A stretch of DNA of 15,666 nucleotides from Thiotrichaceae bacterium (GTDB lineage Bacteria > Pseudomonadota > Gammaproteobacteria > Thiotrichales > Thiotrichaceae), in NCBI GenBank assembly GCA_027008885.1, contig JALVDQ010000054.1, positions 1-15,666 of the forward strand, read 5' to 3'. Below the pieces are notes generated by a model that was given only the letters and a program-made list of their open reading frames with translations, did no database searches and had not been told where the DNA came from. Positions 6,806 through 14,619 of the stretch are shown here, piece after piece (the first letter of the stretch is position 1; every line of letters begins with the position of its first letter). The position numbers were made by a program, and so were the translations under genes.

Positions 6806-8830
6806 TTAAGACACCTTAACTTCACGGAACATACCAGCCATGTGGTACAGTAGATGACAGTGGTACGCCCAGCGTCCGCGAGCATCCGCAGTGACTAAAT
6901 AAGAAATTTTGGCACCGGGTTGAACTACAATGGTGTGCTTTCGAGGAAGGTATCCGCCATCACCTGTTTCAAGTTCACTCCACATCCCATGCAGGTGGAT
7001 GGGGTGATTCATCATGGTGTCATTCACCAATACGATGCGTACACGTTCACCATATTTAAGATCAATCGGTTTGGCATCTGCATAACTCACACCATTAATT
7101 GACCACATGTAACGCCCCATATTACCGGTTAAATGTAGCTCGATTTCACGGCTAGGTTGTCGTCTGTCTTTGGTAGGGTAGAGGTTTTTAATATCAGCAT
7201 AGGTTAGAACTTTACGCCCATTGCCTCTTAGACCGACACCAGGGTCATTCAAACGTAATTTTGGTGCTTCCGCTCGCATATCAATATGAGGACCATATTC
7301 TGTTTTGGCATGGGTAAGGCGTGTACGTTTCATGGCGCTTTCTTTTTTTGCACCCATTGCCATCTTGGAATGATCCATGCCTTTCATGCTACCACCCATG
7401 TTCATTTTTGAGTGATCCATACCTTTCATATTACCAGACATGTTCATTTTGGAATGATCCATGCCTGCCATGCCAGCACCCATCGCCATCTTTGAGTGAT
7501 CCATGCCTTTCATATTGCCAGCCATATTCATTTTAGAATGATCCATGCTTTTCATGCTACCACCCTTTTTCATTTTTGAGTGATCCATGCCAGCCATACT
7601 GCCACCGCTCATATCCATTCCACCCATGTCCATGCCTGCCATATTACTCATGTCCATACCCATATCGATATGAGTTAAACTTGGCACAGGGTCAACTTTA
7701 GGAACAGCTGCGGTCATTGTCTCATTGGGTGCTAATGTGCCTCTGGCATAACCTGAGCGACCAAGTGATTGAGCAAAAATGGTATACGCCGCATTTGCTC
7801 TTGGCTCAACAATTACATCATAGCTTTCTGCAACGCCGATGCGAAATTCATCGATACTCACGGGTTTAATGTATTGCCCATCACTGGCAACAACGGTCAT
7901 TTTTAAGCCAGGAATGCGTACATCAAAAAAACTCATTGCCGAGGTGTTAACAAAACGCAGCAAGATTTTTTCACCTGGCTTAAAGATGCCCCGCCAGCCT
8001 TCACGAGGGGCACTGCCATTCATTAAATAGGTGTAGGTATAACCGGTAACATCCGACAAGTCACGTTGACTCATCCGCATCTCATTCCACATTTTGCGAT
8101 TTTCAAAGGTACTTTTTAAGCCGGAGCGTTTAATATCTTTAATCAAATCACTCATAGTTCGTTCATTAAAATTATAATAATGACTCAGCTTTTTTAGCTT
8201 GGCATAAATACGGGTAGGGTCTTCATCTGACCAGTCAGCCAATGACACAACGTATTCACGATCAAATTTAAAGGGATAGGGTTTCTTTGGTTCAATAACA
8301 ATAACGCCGTGTAATCCTGTTTGTTCTTGATAGCCAGAGTGACTGTGATACCAGTAAGTGCCACTTTGGCTAACTGGAAAACGATAGGTAAATGTTTCAC
8401 CTGGCTTAATACCGTTAAAGGTCAAACCGGGAACACCATCCATGCCATTTGGTAAAATCAAACCATGCCAGTGAATTGAGGTATCAACCGATAAATTATT
8501 TTTTACCCTTAGGGTAACGGTATCACCTTCTTTCCAGCGTAATGTTGGTGCGGGTACTGAGCCATTAATTGCTGTTGCAATACGATTTTTTCCAGTGAAA
8601 TTTACCCGTTGCTCATCAATCGTTAAATCAAAAACTTTGCCTGTCAAAACGGGTTCTTTTTGCTGTCTGGAACGCATTGACTGACCTGCCTTGCCTCCTG
8701 CAACATCTTCTGCAACAGAAGAACAGCCAGTTAAGCCCAAACTTGCAATAGCACCACCTGCTGCAAGCCCTTTTACAAAGCGTCTGCGTGTTGCAAGTGG
8801 GTTTATATTCTGTGTCTTATTTATTCTCAT
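6806..8830 (-). CDS. copA: CopA/PcoA-type Met-rich multicopper oxidase
   Basis: The protein has 674 residues, in the range of CopA/PcoA (about 600-650) plus an enlarged Met region. The Tat signal ATRRRFVKG (13-21) leads into LTGC, so C36 may be lipidated, making it a Tat lipoprotein rather than freely soluble. Copper ligands: HWH 120-122, HSH 162-164, HPIHLH 609-614, HCHLLYHMAGM 657-667. Residues 388-498 form a Met-rich insert with six MDHSKM motifs exactly 14 residues apart, preceded by GMDMSNMAGMDMGGMDM. The role is periplasmic Cu(I) oxidation and binding of many copper ions. The symbol copA is shared by convention with the unrelated ATPase at 10390-12960. It lies 46 bp after the cytochrome c gene and 12 bp before copB, one operon. 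The ribosome site AAGAGA precedes the ATG. Confidence 0.95.
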   Translation of the reverse strand: MRINKTQNINPLATRRRFVKGLAAGGAIASLGLTGCSSVAEDVAGGKAGQSMRSRQQKEPVLTGKVFDLTIDEQRVNFTGKNRIATAINGSVPAPTLRWKEGDTVTLRVKNNLSVDTSIHWHGLILPNGMDGVPGLTFNGIKPGETFTYRFPVSQSGTYWYHSHSGYQEQTGLHGVIVIEPKKPYPFKFDREYVVSLADWSDEDPTRIYAKLKKLSHYYNFNERTMSDLIKDIKRSGLKSTFENRKMWNEMRMSQRDLSDVTGYTYTYLMNGSAPREGWRGIFKPGEKILLRFVNTSAMSFFDVRIPGLKMTVVASDGQYIKPVSIDEFRIGVAESYDVIVEPRANAAYTIFAQSLGRSGYARGTLAPNETMTAAVPKVDPVPSLTHIDMGMDMSNMAGMDMGGMDMSGGSMAGMDHSKMKKGGSMKSMDHSKMNMAGNMKGMDHSKMAMGAGMAGMDHSKMNMSGNMKGMDHSKMNMGGSMKGMDHSKMAMGAKKESAMKRTRLTHAKTEYGPHIDMRAEAPKLRLNDPGVGLRGNGRKVLTYADIKNLYPTKDRRQPSREIELHLTGNMGRYMWSINGVSYADAKPIDLKYGERVRIVLVNDTMMNHPIHLHGMWSELETGDGGYLPRKHTIVVQPGAKISYLVTADARGRWAYHCHLLYHMAGMFREVKVS
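7361..7588 (-). repeat. 42-bp coding tandem repeat (MDHSKM units)
   Basis: Six units of 42 bp encode 14-residue repeats beginning MDHSKM at residues 415, 429, 443, 457, 471 and 485 of the CopA oxidase. Units alternate NM.GNMKG and AMGA.MAG continuations, suggesting duplication of unit pairs. The copy number may vary between strains by slippage or unequal recombination. Confidence 0.9.
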
Positions 8831-8876
8831 TTTATTCTCTTTAAACTCTCTTTAATTTATTATTAGCGTGTGCTGC

Positions 8877-9560
8877 TTAATGAGTATGCGGCTTATCGTG
8901 ATCATTCATCATTTTTTTAGGCTCTGCCTTATGATGACTATCACTGTTTGAATGCCCCATATTACCTTTCATACCACCCATCATCTTTTGCATATCTTCC
9001 ATACTCATTTTTGAATGATCCATGCCGGGCATATTTTTTTTCATCATTTTTTGCATGTCTTCCATACTCATTTTGGAGTGATCCATTTTGCTCATATCCA
9101 TCATTTTGCTTTTTCCACCTGGGTTTAGATTTTGAATGTAATTCACAAGCTCCCATATTTGTTTTTCATTCAGCGTGCCTTTCCAGGCTGGCATGGCACC
9201 ACGACCGTTTGCAATCTTCCAGGCAAAATCACCATCCGGATGCATACCAGCCATTACGGTAAGATCAGCAGGTTTGGGGTTTAGTGCAGCACTTGCAGGT
9301 CCATCCCCTTTTGCTTTTGCTCCATGACAAGAAGCGCAATATTGAAAATAGGTCTTTTTTCCACGATCTATTGATGCTGGGTCAGATTTGACAGGGTTAG
9401 TTTTTTTAGCCGCTGCTTCTGGAGCCATCCAGTGAGCATTAGCGCCAGAGTGCGCATGACCACCGCCTTGTCCACCTTCTTTATGACTTCCCTCTGCAAA
9501 TACCGCCGTGCTGGTGCTTGCTACAACAAATGTTAGAAATGAAAATGTAATGTTTTTCAT
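8877..9560 (-). CDS. Cytochrome c with a Met/His-rich copper-binding tail
   Basis: The protein has 227 residues. The Sec signal peptide spans about 1-22 (VFA|EG). A His/Gly-rich segment (25-43) is followed by a single cytochrome c domain with CASCH at 75-79 and probable axial Met 123 in RGAMPAW, ending YIQNLNPGG (141-149). The last 78 residues are a low-complexity tail with two MDHSKMSMEDMQKMM blocks (159-173, 180-194) and a His-rich end (HSNSDSHH, HDKPHTH). MDHSKM is the same motif repeated in the CopA oxidase encoded 46 bp downstream. Fusion of a haem domain to a Cu-binding tail suggests electron transfer coupled to periplasmic copper, for example receiving electrons from Cu(I); this is inference. 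First gene of the operon, with the ribosome site AAGAGA before the ATG. It has no lipobox, so it should be soluble in the periplasm. Confidence 0.92.
   Translation of the reverse strand: MKNITFSFLTFVVASTSTAVFAEGSHKEGGQGGGHAHSGANAHWMAPEAAAKKTNPVKSDPASIDRGKKTYFQYCASCHGAKAKGDGPASAALNPKPADLTVMAGMHPDGDFAWKIANGRGAMPAWKGTLNEKQIWELVNYIQNLNPGGKSKMMDMSKMDHSKMSMEDMQKMMKKNMPGMDHSKMSMEDMQKMMGGMKGNMGHSNSDSHHKAEPKKMMNDHDKPHTH
8979..9086 (-). repeat. Duplicated coding block in the cytochrome c tail
   Basis: Two 15-residue blocks MDHSKMSMEDMQKMM are spaced 21 residues (63 bp) apart at residues 159 and 180. The DNA is nearly identical, so the duplication looks recent or is kept uniform. Confidence 0.8.
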
Positions 9561-9937
9561 GATGTTATCTCTTAAGTTAAATATTAAAAATAATGAAATT
9601 AAAAAGAAGTATTCAACTCAGCAGATTGAGCACAAAAACAGAGGCAGATTCAGACAATGCCCGCTTAGGAGTGAATAAGCCGACAAAAATCAATGATAAT
9701 CATCCTAATCTTCATAAGGAGAAGATCAGGATAATAGTCATGAATGAAACACTGCCTGGCTATATAACGATTAGGAGGAGGGTATCCGCAAATATTAAGG
9801 AGTGAAAAGAAAAAATATATATTTACAAGATTGCCACAAGCTCACTAAACACCATCGTACAATTCTCTAAAGAGTTGAATACTTTACGGTGTGGTTTCTT
9901 GAACGATGCAAGCGCATCAAGCCAAAAAACCTAAACG
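9561..9937. other. Intergenic region upstream of the cytochrome c/copAB operon
   Basis: These 377 bases hold no convincing gene. The 70-codon plus-strand frame at 9593-9805 lacks a ribosome site and family features. It should contain the promoter for the minus-strand operon starting at 9560, but I see no copy of the operator found at 2971 and 13244, only weak -35/-10-like AT-rich matches near 9585-9615. A hairpin lies at 9702-9732. Confidence 0.5.
9702..9732. terminator. Hairpin between the small Met/Cys-rich gene and the cytochrome c operon
   Basis: ATCCTAATCTTC (9702-9713) pairs with GAAGATCAGGAT (9721-9732) with one mismatched or wobble position and a 7-nt loop. Read on the minus strand it is followed by an AT-rich run ending in GATTTTTG, so it may end transcription coming from the ATPase operon. 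The absence of an immediate T-run leaves this uncertain. Confidence 0.4.
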
Positions 9938-10390
9938 CTATACGAGCGGAGGTGGTGTATGTACAGGGTGTACGATATGATAAAAATGAGACAAAAAGAA
10001 AGGCGGTTGCCTCATTCTATTTGGATAGAAAATAGCAGAAACCAGAGCAGTATTAAGATAGCCACTTGTTGTGCATTGTGTGGTATCACAGTTATCCACG
10101 CCCATCATTTTGCAATCAGTGTGTGAAGTACAAAACATTTTATTTTTTGATATATCTGACATACTCATACCAGACATGGAAACCTGTTCAGAAACCGTCA
10201 TTTGCATTTTCTCATCAGACGCAAGCCCATTCACTGCCATCGCAGAGGGGATCAGCGTATTGATCGCAAAAATAAAAATGATGAGTCTTAAAAACATGCA
10301 CGTAGTCTTGTTGATATTAATCAAATTGTCAAATAAATATACGTTTATTCTGACTAAATAGTTGCATTTTTTTGTTGCTATCGAAATCAT
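9938..10390 (-). CDS. Small secreted Met/Cys-rich protein, possible CopL-like
   Basis: The protein has 150 residues from the ATG at 10390, or 119 from the internal ATG at 10297 (Met32). The first start overlaps the ATPase stop as TAATG, which favours translational coupling. The second gives a normal signal peptide at once (MFLRLIIFIFAINTL, then PSAMA). The mature part has Met-rich KMQMTVSEQVSMSGMSMSD and a cysteine cluster CTSHTDCKMMGVDNCDTTQC, then a His/Pro-rich end (HFYHIVHPVHTPPPLV). That layout resembles small periplasmic copper-tolerance proteins such as CopL/DUF2946-type proteins, which also end in Pro-rich tails, but I cannot confirm family membership. Position directly after the Cu(I) ATPase supports a role as periplasmic copper acceptor or binding peptide. 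Confidence 0.7.
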   Translation of the reverse strand: MISIATKKCNYLVRINVYLFDNLININKTTCMFLRLIIFIFAINTLIPSAMAVNGLASDEKMQMTVSEQVSMSGMSMSDISKNKMFCTSHTDCKMMGVDNCDTTQCTTSGYLNTALVSAIFYPNRMRQPPFFLSHFYHIVHPVHTPPPLV

Positions 10391-12960
10391 TAGTTTAATG
10401 ATACCTTCTTAAGCCTCAATGAATTCACTATCACTGAAACCGAACTAAAGCTCATTGCGGTTGCGGCAATCATTGGCGAAAGTAAAATACCAAATACAGG
10501 GAATAAAGCCCCCGCCGCAACAGGTACACCAAGAATATTGTAAATAAAGGCGAAGAACAGATTCTGCTTAATATTTTTCATTACCGCATGGCTTAGCTTT
10601 TTAGCTTTTACAATTCCCTGTAAATCGCCTTTAACCAGTGTGATTTCGGCACTTTCCATTGCAACATCAGTGCCTGTTCCCATGGCAATGCCCACATTAG
10701 ATTGCGCCAAGGCGGGCGAATCATTAATACCATCACCTGCCATTGCCACTATTTTCCCCTGGTCTTGAAGTGCCTTTATTCGGTTTAACTTATCCTCAGG
10801 TAAACATTCAGCAACAAAATCACTTAAACCCAGTTCTTTGGCAACGGCTTTCGCTGTATTAGCGTTATCACCCGTCATCATTATGACTTCAACACCCTGA
10901 TTCATAAGCTGATTAATTGCTTCTTTACTACTTTTCTTAATCGCATCTGAAATAGCAACATAACCCAGCGCCTTTCCATCAATCGCAATATAAGAAACCG
11001 TTTTTCCCAGTTTTTGCTCTGAAATAACCCTTGTATCAAGCTCGTCAGGGATAGGAACTTGCATCTGTTGCATTAATTTTTTATTGCCCAGTGCAACCGC
11101 CTTATTATCAACAAGACCAATCACACCCTTGCCTGCCACCGCTTCAAAATTATCAACTTCAAGCATTTCAATTGCGTCTTTGCGAGCATATTTAACAATC
11201 GCTTCTGCCAATGGATGTTCGCTGGACTGATTTAAAGAGGCTATCTGTTGCAGCAAATTGCTTGAACCTGAATCATCCAGCGCATACACTTTTTCTACCG
11301 ATGGCTTGCCTTCAGTAATCGTGCCTGTTTTATCGGTAATCAAAACATCAACCTTATCCATTGTTTCCAGGGCTTCAGCATTTTTTATGAGAATACCTGA
11401 CTGCGCACCCTTACCAACGCCGACCATGACGGACATTGGTGTTGCCAGACCAAGCGCACAGGGACAAGCAATAATTAATACCGCAATCGCATTAACAAAA
11501 CCATAAACCAGCGCAGGCTCAGGACCAAACACCGCCCAAATAATGAAGGTAATAACCGCAACAGCAATGACAATCGGCACAAAATATTTTGAAATCGTAT
11601 CCGCCAGTTTTTGAATCGGCGCTCGTGAACGACTGGCATCATTTACCATCTGAATGATTTGTGAAAGCAGTGTATCAGCCCCCACTTTCTCGGCTAGCAT
11701 CACAAAGGATTTATTCCCATTGATCGTGCCTGAACTAACTTTATCGCCCGATTGTTTATCCACAGGAATCGGCTCACCTGTGATCATTGATTCATCAACA
11801 CTGCCATGCCCATCCACAATTTTGCCATCAACCGGAATCTTGTCACCCGGTCTAACGCGTAATTGATCACCTACATTAATATCATGAATTGAAATCACAA
11901 CATCTTCACCATTTTCAATTCTCACGGCTTCTGATGGTGCCAGTTTTAAAAGTTCTTTTAACGCGCCACTGGTTTGACTATGCGCTCTCGCCTCAAGCAA
12001 CTGCCCAAGTAATACCAGCGTAAGAATCACGGCGGTTGCCTCAAAATAGAGATACACCGTCCCTTCTTCACTCTTAAAATCACTGGGGAAAATATCAGGG
12101 AAGAGCATTCCGATTACGCTAAACACAAAAGCAACGCCTGTACCAATACCAACAAGCGTAAACATATTAAGATTCATGGTCACGATAGATTTATAGGCGC
12201 GTTCAAAAAACATCCAGCAGGCATAAAAAACAACCGGCAAGGTTAAGAAAAACTGTACCCAGTTCCAGCTCTGTTGACTCATAATATTTGACAGTGGCTT
12301 ACCAGGCAGTAAATCAGCCATTGCGATAAAGAAAACAGGCAAAGTAAAGAAGGTTGCCACTTTCATTTTCTTTAATAAATCTTGATAGGTTTTTTGCTCA
12401 TTGCTCTCAGTAGGTTCCATAGGAACCAAGTCCATACCACAAATAGGGCATGAACCCGCCTGATCTTTAACCACTTCGGAGTGCATTGGGCATGTATATT
12501 GCGACGTTTGAACCGCCAAACTTGGCTGCTCCAACAAATCCATTCCACAAACAGGGCAACTACCCGCCTCAGGATAGGTTTTTTCACCTTCACAGTGCAT
12601 TGGGCAATAGAAAACACCACTGTCAGAAGCTGTCGAAGCCACCCTGGAATGCATATGAACTTCGCCATGCTGATCTTTATGATGTGAGTGATTATGATGG
12701 TTGTCTGAATCAGGCGACTCAATGGTGTAATGCAAACCTGCAAGTGTCAAACTTTGCTGCAATTTTTCCAGAGAAATATGGGAACTCATGCTGATCGTTG
12801 CTTCAGATTTATCCAGGTTAACATCAACATCAGTCACTTCACGAATAGAATTTAATGCATCTTCAACACTGGTTTTACAACCTGTGCAAGTCATACCTGT
12901 AATTTTATACTTGTGTCGCATTATTGGTGATTTTATTTGCTTGTCTACTGTATATTGCAT
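10390..12960 (-). CDS. copA: Cu(I)-exporting P1B-type ATPase
   Basis: The protein has 856 residues. Order: HMA domain (14-81) with GMTCTGC; His-rich linker (88-104); two heavy-metal-binding zinc-ribbon-like modules (about 117-143 and 155-180), each CPM(H)-x-CP(V/I)CGMDL; then the ATPase core of eight membrane segments. Motifs: TGEP 394-397 (actuator), CPC 499-501 (transport site), DKTGT with phosphorylated D543, HP 582-583, GDGIND 742-747, and YN (807-808) plus MSFSS (836-840) in the last helices, the Cu(I) P1B-1 set. It pumps Cu(I) from cytosol to periplasm using ATP. The start at 12960 is preferred because GGGA lies 7 nt upstream; Met14 (12921) is an alternative just before the HMA domain. 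Its promoter appears to lie beyond an inserted foldback element (13018-13195). The stop overlaps the next gene by one base. Confidence 0.96.
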   Translation of the reverse strand: MQYTVDKQIKSPIMRHKYKITGMTCTGCKTSVEDALNSIREVTDVDVNLDKSEATISMSSHISLEKLQQSLTLAGLHYTIESPDSDNHHNHSHHKDQHGEVHMHSRVASTASDSGVFYCPMHCEGEKTYPEAGSCPVCGMDLLEQPSLAVQTSQYTCPMHSEVVKDQAGSCPICGMDLVPMEPTESNEQKTYQDLLKKMKVATFFTLPVFFIAMADLLPGKPLSNIMSQQSWNWVQFFLTLPVVFYACWMFFERAYKSIVTMNLNMFTLVGIGTGVAFVFSVIGMLFPDIFPSDFKSEEGTVYLYFEATAVILTLVLLGQLLEARAHSQTSGALKELLKLAPSEAVRIENGEDVVISIHDINVGDQLRVRPGDKIPVDGKIVDGHGSVDESMITGEPIPVDKQSGDKVSSGTINGNKSFVMLAEKVGADTLLSQIIQMVNDASRSRAPIQKLADTISKYFVPIVIAVAVITFIIWAVFGPEPALVYGFVNAIAVLIIACPCALGLATPMSVMVGVGKGAQSGILIKNAEALETMDKVDVLITDKTGTITEGKPSVEKVYALDDSGSSNLLQQIASLNQSSEHPLAEAIVKYARKDAIEMLEVDNFEAVAGKGVIGLVDNKAVALGNKKLMQQMQVPIPDELDTRVISEQKLGKTVSYIAIDGKALGYVAISDAIKKSSKEAINQLMNQGVEVIMMTGDNANTAKAVAKELGLSDFVAECLPEDKLNRIKALQDQGKIVAMAGDGINDSPALAQSNVGIAMGTGTDVAMESAEITLVKGDLQGIVKAKKLSHAVMKNIKQNLFFAFIYNILGVPVAAGALFPVFGILLSPMIAATAMSFSSVSVIVNSLRLKKVSLN

Positions 12961-13017
12961 TTCCTTTCCCTATATTGAAGGTTTTTTAACTCACTCACAG
13001 GGAGGAGTCATCCCTTA

Positions 13018-13195
13018 TACTCTTTGCGGTTAAGAGTCCTACAATTAGAGTGCATCGTTTTTGTGAAGAGCAAGGCGTAAATACACGGAGTAGATATTCT
13101 CTTTTGGCATAGAGTAATACTTTCAGGTACTTACAACGCGGTTATTCGCAAAACAAGATGTGCCTCTAATGGGGGTTTCTTGACCGTGAAGAGCA
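13018..13195. mobile_element. MITE-like foldback element, copy 2 (intact), in the copper ATPase leader
   Basis: 178 bp, with imperfect inverted ends TACTCTTTGCGGTTAAGA and, on the other strand, TGCTCTTCACGGTCAAGA, flanked by TA at 13016-13017 and 13196-13197. The arms pair imperfectly along the whole length. It is the same element as copy 1 at 4984-5324, in opposite orientation, without the nested insert. It has no coding capacity. It lies between the ATPase start codon (12960) and the likely promoter (13210-13244), so it would be transcribed as a long structured 5' leader. The remaining parts of 12961-13313 contain only the promoter described separately. Confidence 0.82.
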
Positions 13196-13209
13196 TAACT
13201 TGTAGACAA

Positions 13210-13244
13210 AGCATACTGACTTAAACTTAGTGAAAACTTAGGGA
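13210..13244 (-). promoter_or_regulatory. Putative operator and promoter of the copper ATPase gene
   Basis: Read on the minus strand: TCCCTAAGTT (13244-13235), 4 nt, CTAAGTT (13230-13224), 8 nt, then a -10-like TATGCT (13215-13210). This matches the site before the small His-rich gene at 2971-3005 in both half-sites, period and spacing. It points toward the ATPase gene, 250 bp away; removing the 178-bp element plus one TA brings it to about 70-85 bp, an ordinary promoter distance. Confidence 0.65.
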
Positions 13245-13313
13245 TAAATATATTCCCAGGTAAATATTACTAATGATGATAGAGTCTGCCCGGAAAGGAG
13301 AACGATTTTTCCC

Positions 13314-14606
13314 TTAATCTGCAAGTGCCTGCTCATAGCGGTATATTAATCCGCCAGATTGCCTGTTTTGTAGCGTAATTACACCACCAAGATGCTGGGC
13401 TATTTCCTGACTTATTGCAAGCCCCAGTCCATTCCCTGGCTGGTTACTCTCATTCACCCTATAAAAAGGTTGCATCACTTGTTGCAGTTCATTTTCTGGA
13501 ATACCAATGCCAGTATCTTCTACCATAAAAACAGCTTTTCCAGCTTCTTTATAGAGACTGACATCTACTTGACCAGCAGGCGGAGAATAATGAATCGCAT
13601 TATCTATTGCATTATAAACTAGCTGGCTTATTTGACCTTGTTGATCAAAAACAGAGATATTTTCATCCTGCCGGATCACGCCAAGATTAATATTACTTGT
13701 TTCAGCGAGAGGATATAACGATGCAATTGCTTCGCAAACAACCTGGTTTAAAGAGACGATTTCTCTTTTTTTGGTATTTCCATTTTGTAAACGAGCCAGA
13801 TCAAGTAGTTGAGATACCAATGTAGCAAGTCTCGTTATACTCAGTTTTAAATTTTGTTGGCGTTGGCTTCTGTCATTTTCGGTTTTTGCCTTTTCAAGGT
13901 TTTCAAGTTGTAACGATAGAGAGGTAATCGGTGTACGTAACTCATGTGCCGCATCAGCAATAAAACGTTGCTGTTTTTGCATGGTTAATCTCACTCGTGA
14001 TAATAGTGAATTGATCGAATTAACAAAGGGCATGATTTCTATCGGTATATTCTTCTCCTTTAAGGCTTGTGGGTTCGTGCCATCTTGATGGTCAATGGCT
14101 TTGGCTAGTAGAGAAAGAGAATGAAATTGCCGCTTTATAATAAAATGAATAATGAGTGACATGATTGCCACAAGCAAGATTAAAGGAAGAAAGACAGCCA
14201 GACTGCTACTTAGGGCAATTTCATCACGCAATCTGGTTTGTTGTGCAACAGAAAAACGCCGTTGTGTATCAGGCTGGGTGGTGATAAAAACGCGCCAGTT
14301 ATCGCCATCAAGTTCCATGCTATGGAATCCATCTTTGATATCCAGAGGAATAACGGGAACGTGTTGCTTCTTGCCAAGCTGATTTATGATAATGGTTTCT
14401 ATATTAATATCATGATTAAGCACGCGGGACTCGTTAAGTTTGCCAGCACGAATCAGCTTGGCAATCTCCAGCAGAGTGTGATCTTGTAGCTCTCTTGCCT
14501 GATTAAAGGCAACTCTTCCTGCAATTGCTCCGCCGACTAAAACAAAAGCCAGCGCAGTAAAAATAATCCATTGATTGAGTTCACGTTTTAAAGAGCGCTG
14601 TCGCAT
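13314..14606 (-). CDS. Sensor histidine kinase (QseC/PmrB/TctE-like)
   Basis: The protein has 430 residues. TM1 is at about 13-31, a periplasmic loop at about 32-130 (100 residues), and TM2 at about 134-156. The HAMP-like linker (157-210) is followed by the dimerisation helix with the phospho-accepting His221 in DAAHELRTPIT. ATPase motifs: N box YNAIDNAIHYS (331-341), G1 VEDTGIGIP (362-370), F-like QPFYRV (379-384), G2 GNGLGLAIS (391-399). It phosphorylates the response regulator encoded 13 bp upstream. The small periplasmic loop has no Met/His-rich copper motif and no CusS-like length, so the signal cannot be read from sequence. Location next to copper genes makes copper or envelope state plausible. 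It is convergent with nothing, and the stop lies 70 bp from the ATPase operator. Confidence 0.93.
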   Translation of the reverse strand: MRQRSLKRELNQWIIFTALAFVLVGGAIAGRVAFNQARELQDHTLLEIAKLIRAGKLNESRVLNHDINIETIIINQLGKKQHVPVIPLDIKDGFHSMELDGDNWRVFITTQPDTQRRFSVAQQTRLRDEIALSSSLAVFLPLILLVAIMSLIIHFIIKRQFHSLSLLAKAIDHQDGTNPQALKEKNIPIEIMPFVNSINSLLSRVRLTMQKQQRFIADAAHELRTPITSLSLQLENLEKAKTENDRSQRQQNLKLSITRLATLVSQLLDLARLQNGNTKKREIVSLNQVVCEAIASLYPLAETSNINLGVIRQDENISVFDQQGQISQLVYNAIDNAIHYSPPAGQVDVSLYKEAGKAVFMVEDTGIGIPENELQQVMQPFYRVNESNQPGNGLGLAISQEIAQHLGGVITLQNRQSGGLIYRYEQALAD

Positions 14607-14619
14607 TTTTTGTTAACCA

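Noticed and set aside
9585..9630. Possible operator-like sequence (CTGAGTT on the minus strand) before the cytochrome c operon
   Set aside because: Only one half-site resembles the consensus, the second is missing at the 11-bp period, and there is no -10 at the 8-nt spacing.
9593..9805. 70-codon plus-strand open frame upstream of the cytochrome c operon
   Set aside because: No ribosome site, no recognisable domain, and it covers a hairpin and the expected promoter of the opposite-strand operon.
13290..13314. Intrinsic terminator after the sensor kinase
   Set aside because: Only a 5-6 bp weak stem is possible and no T-run follows on the minus strand.
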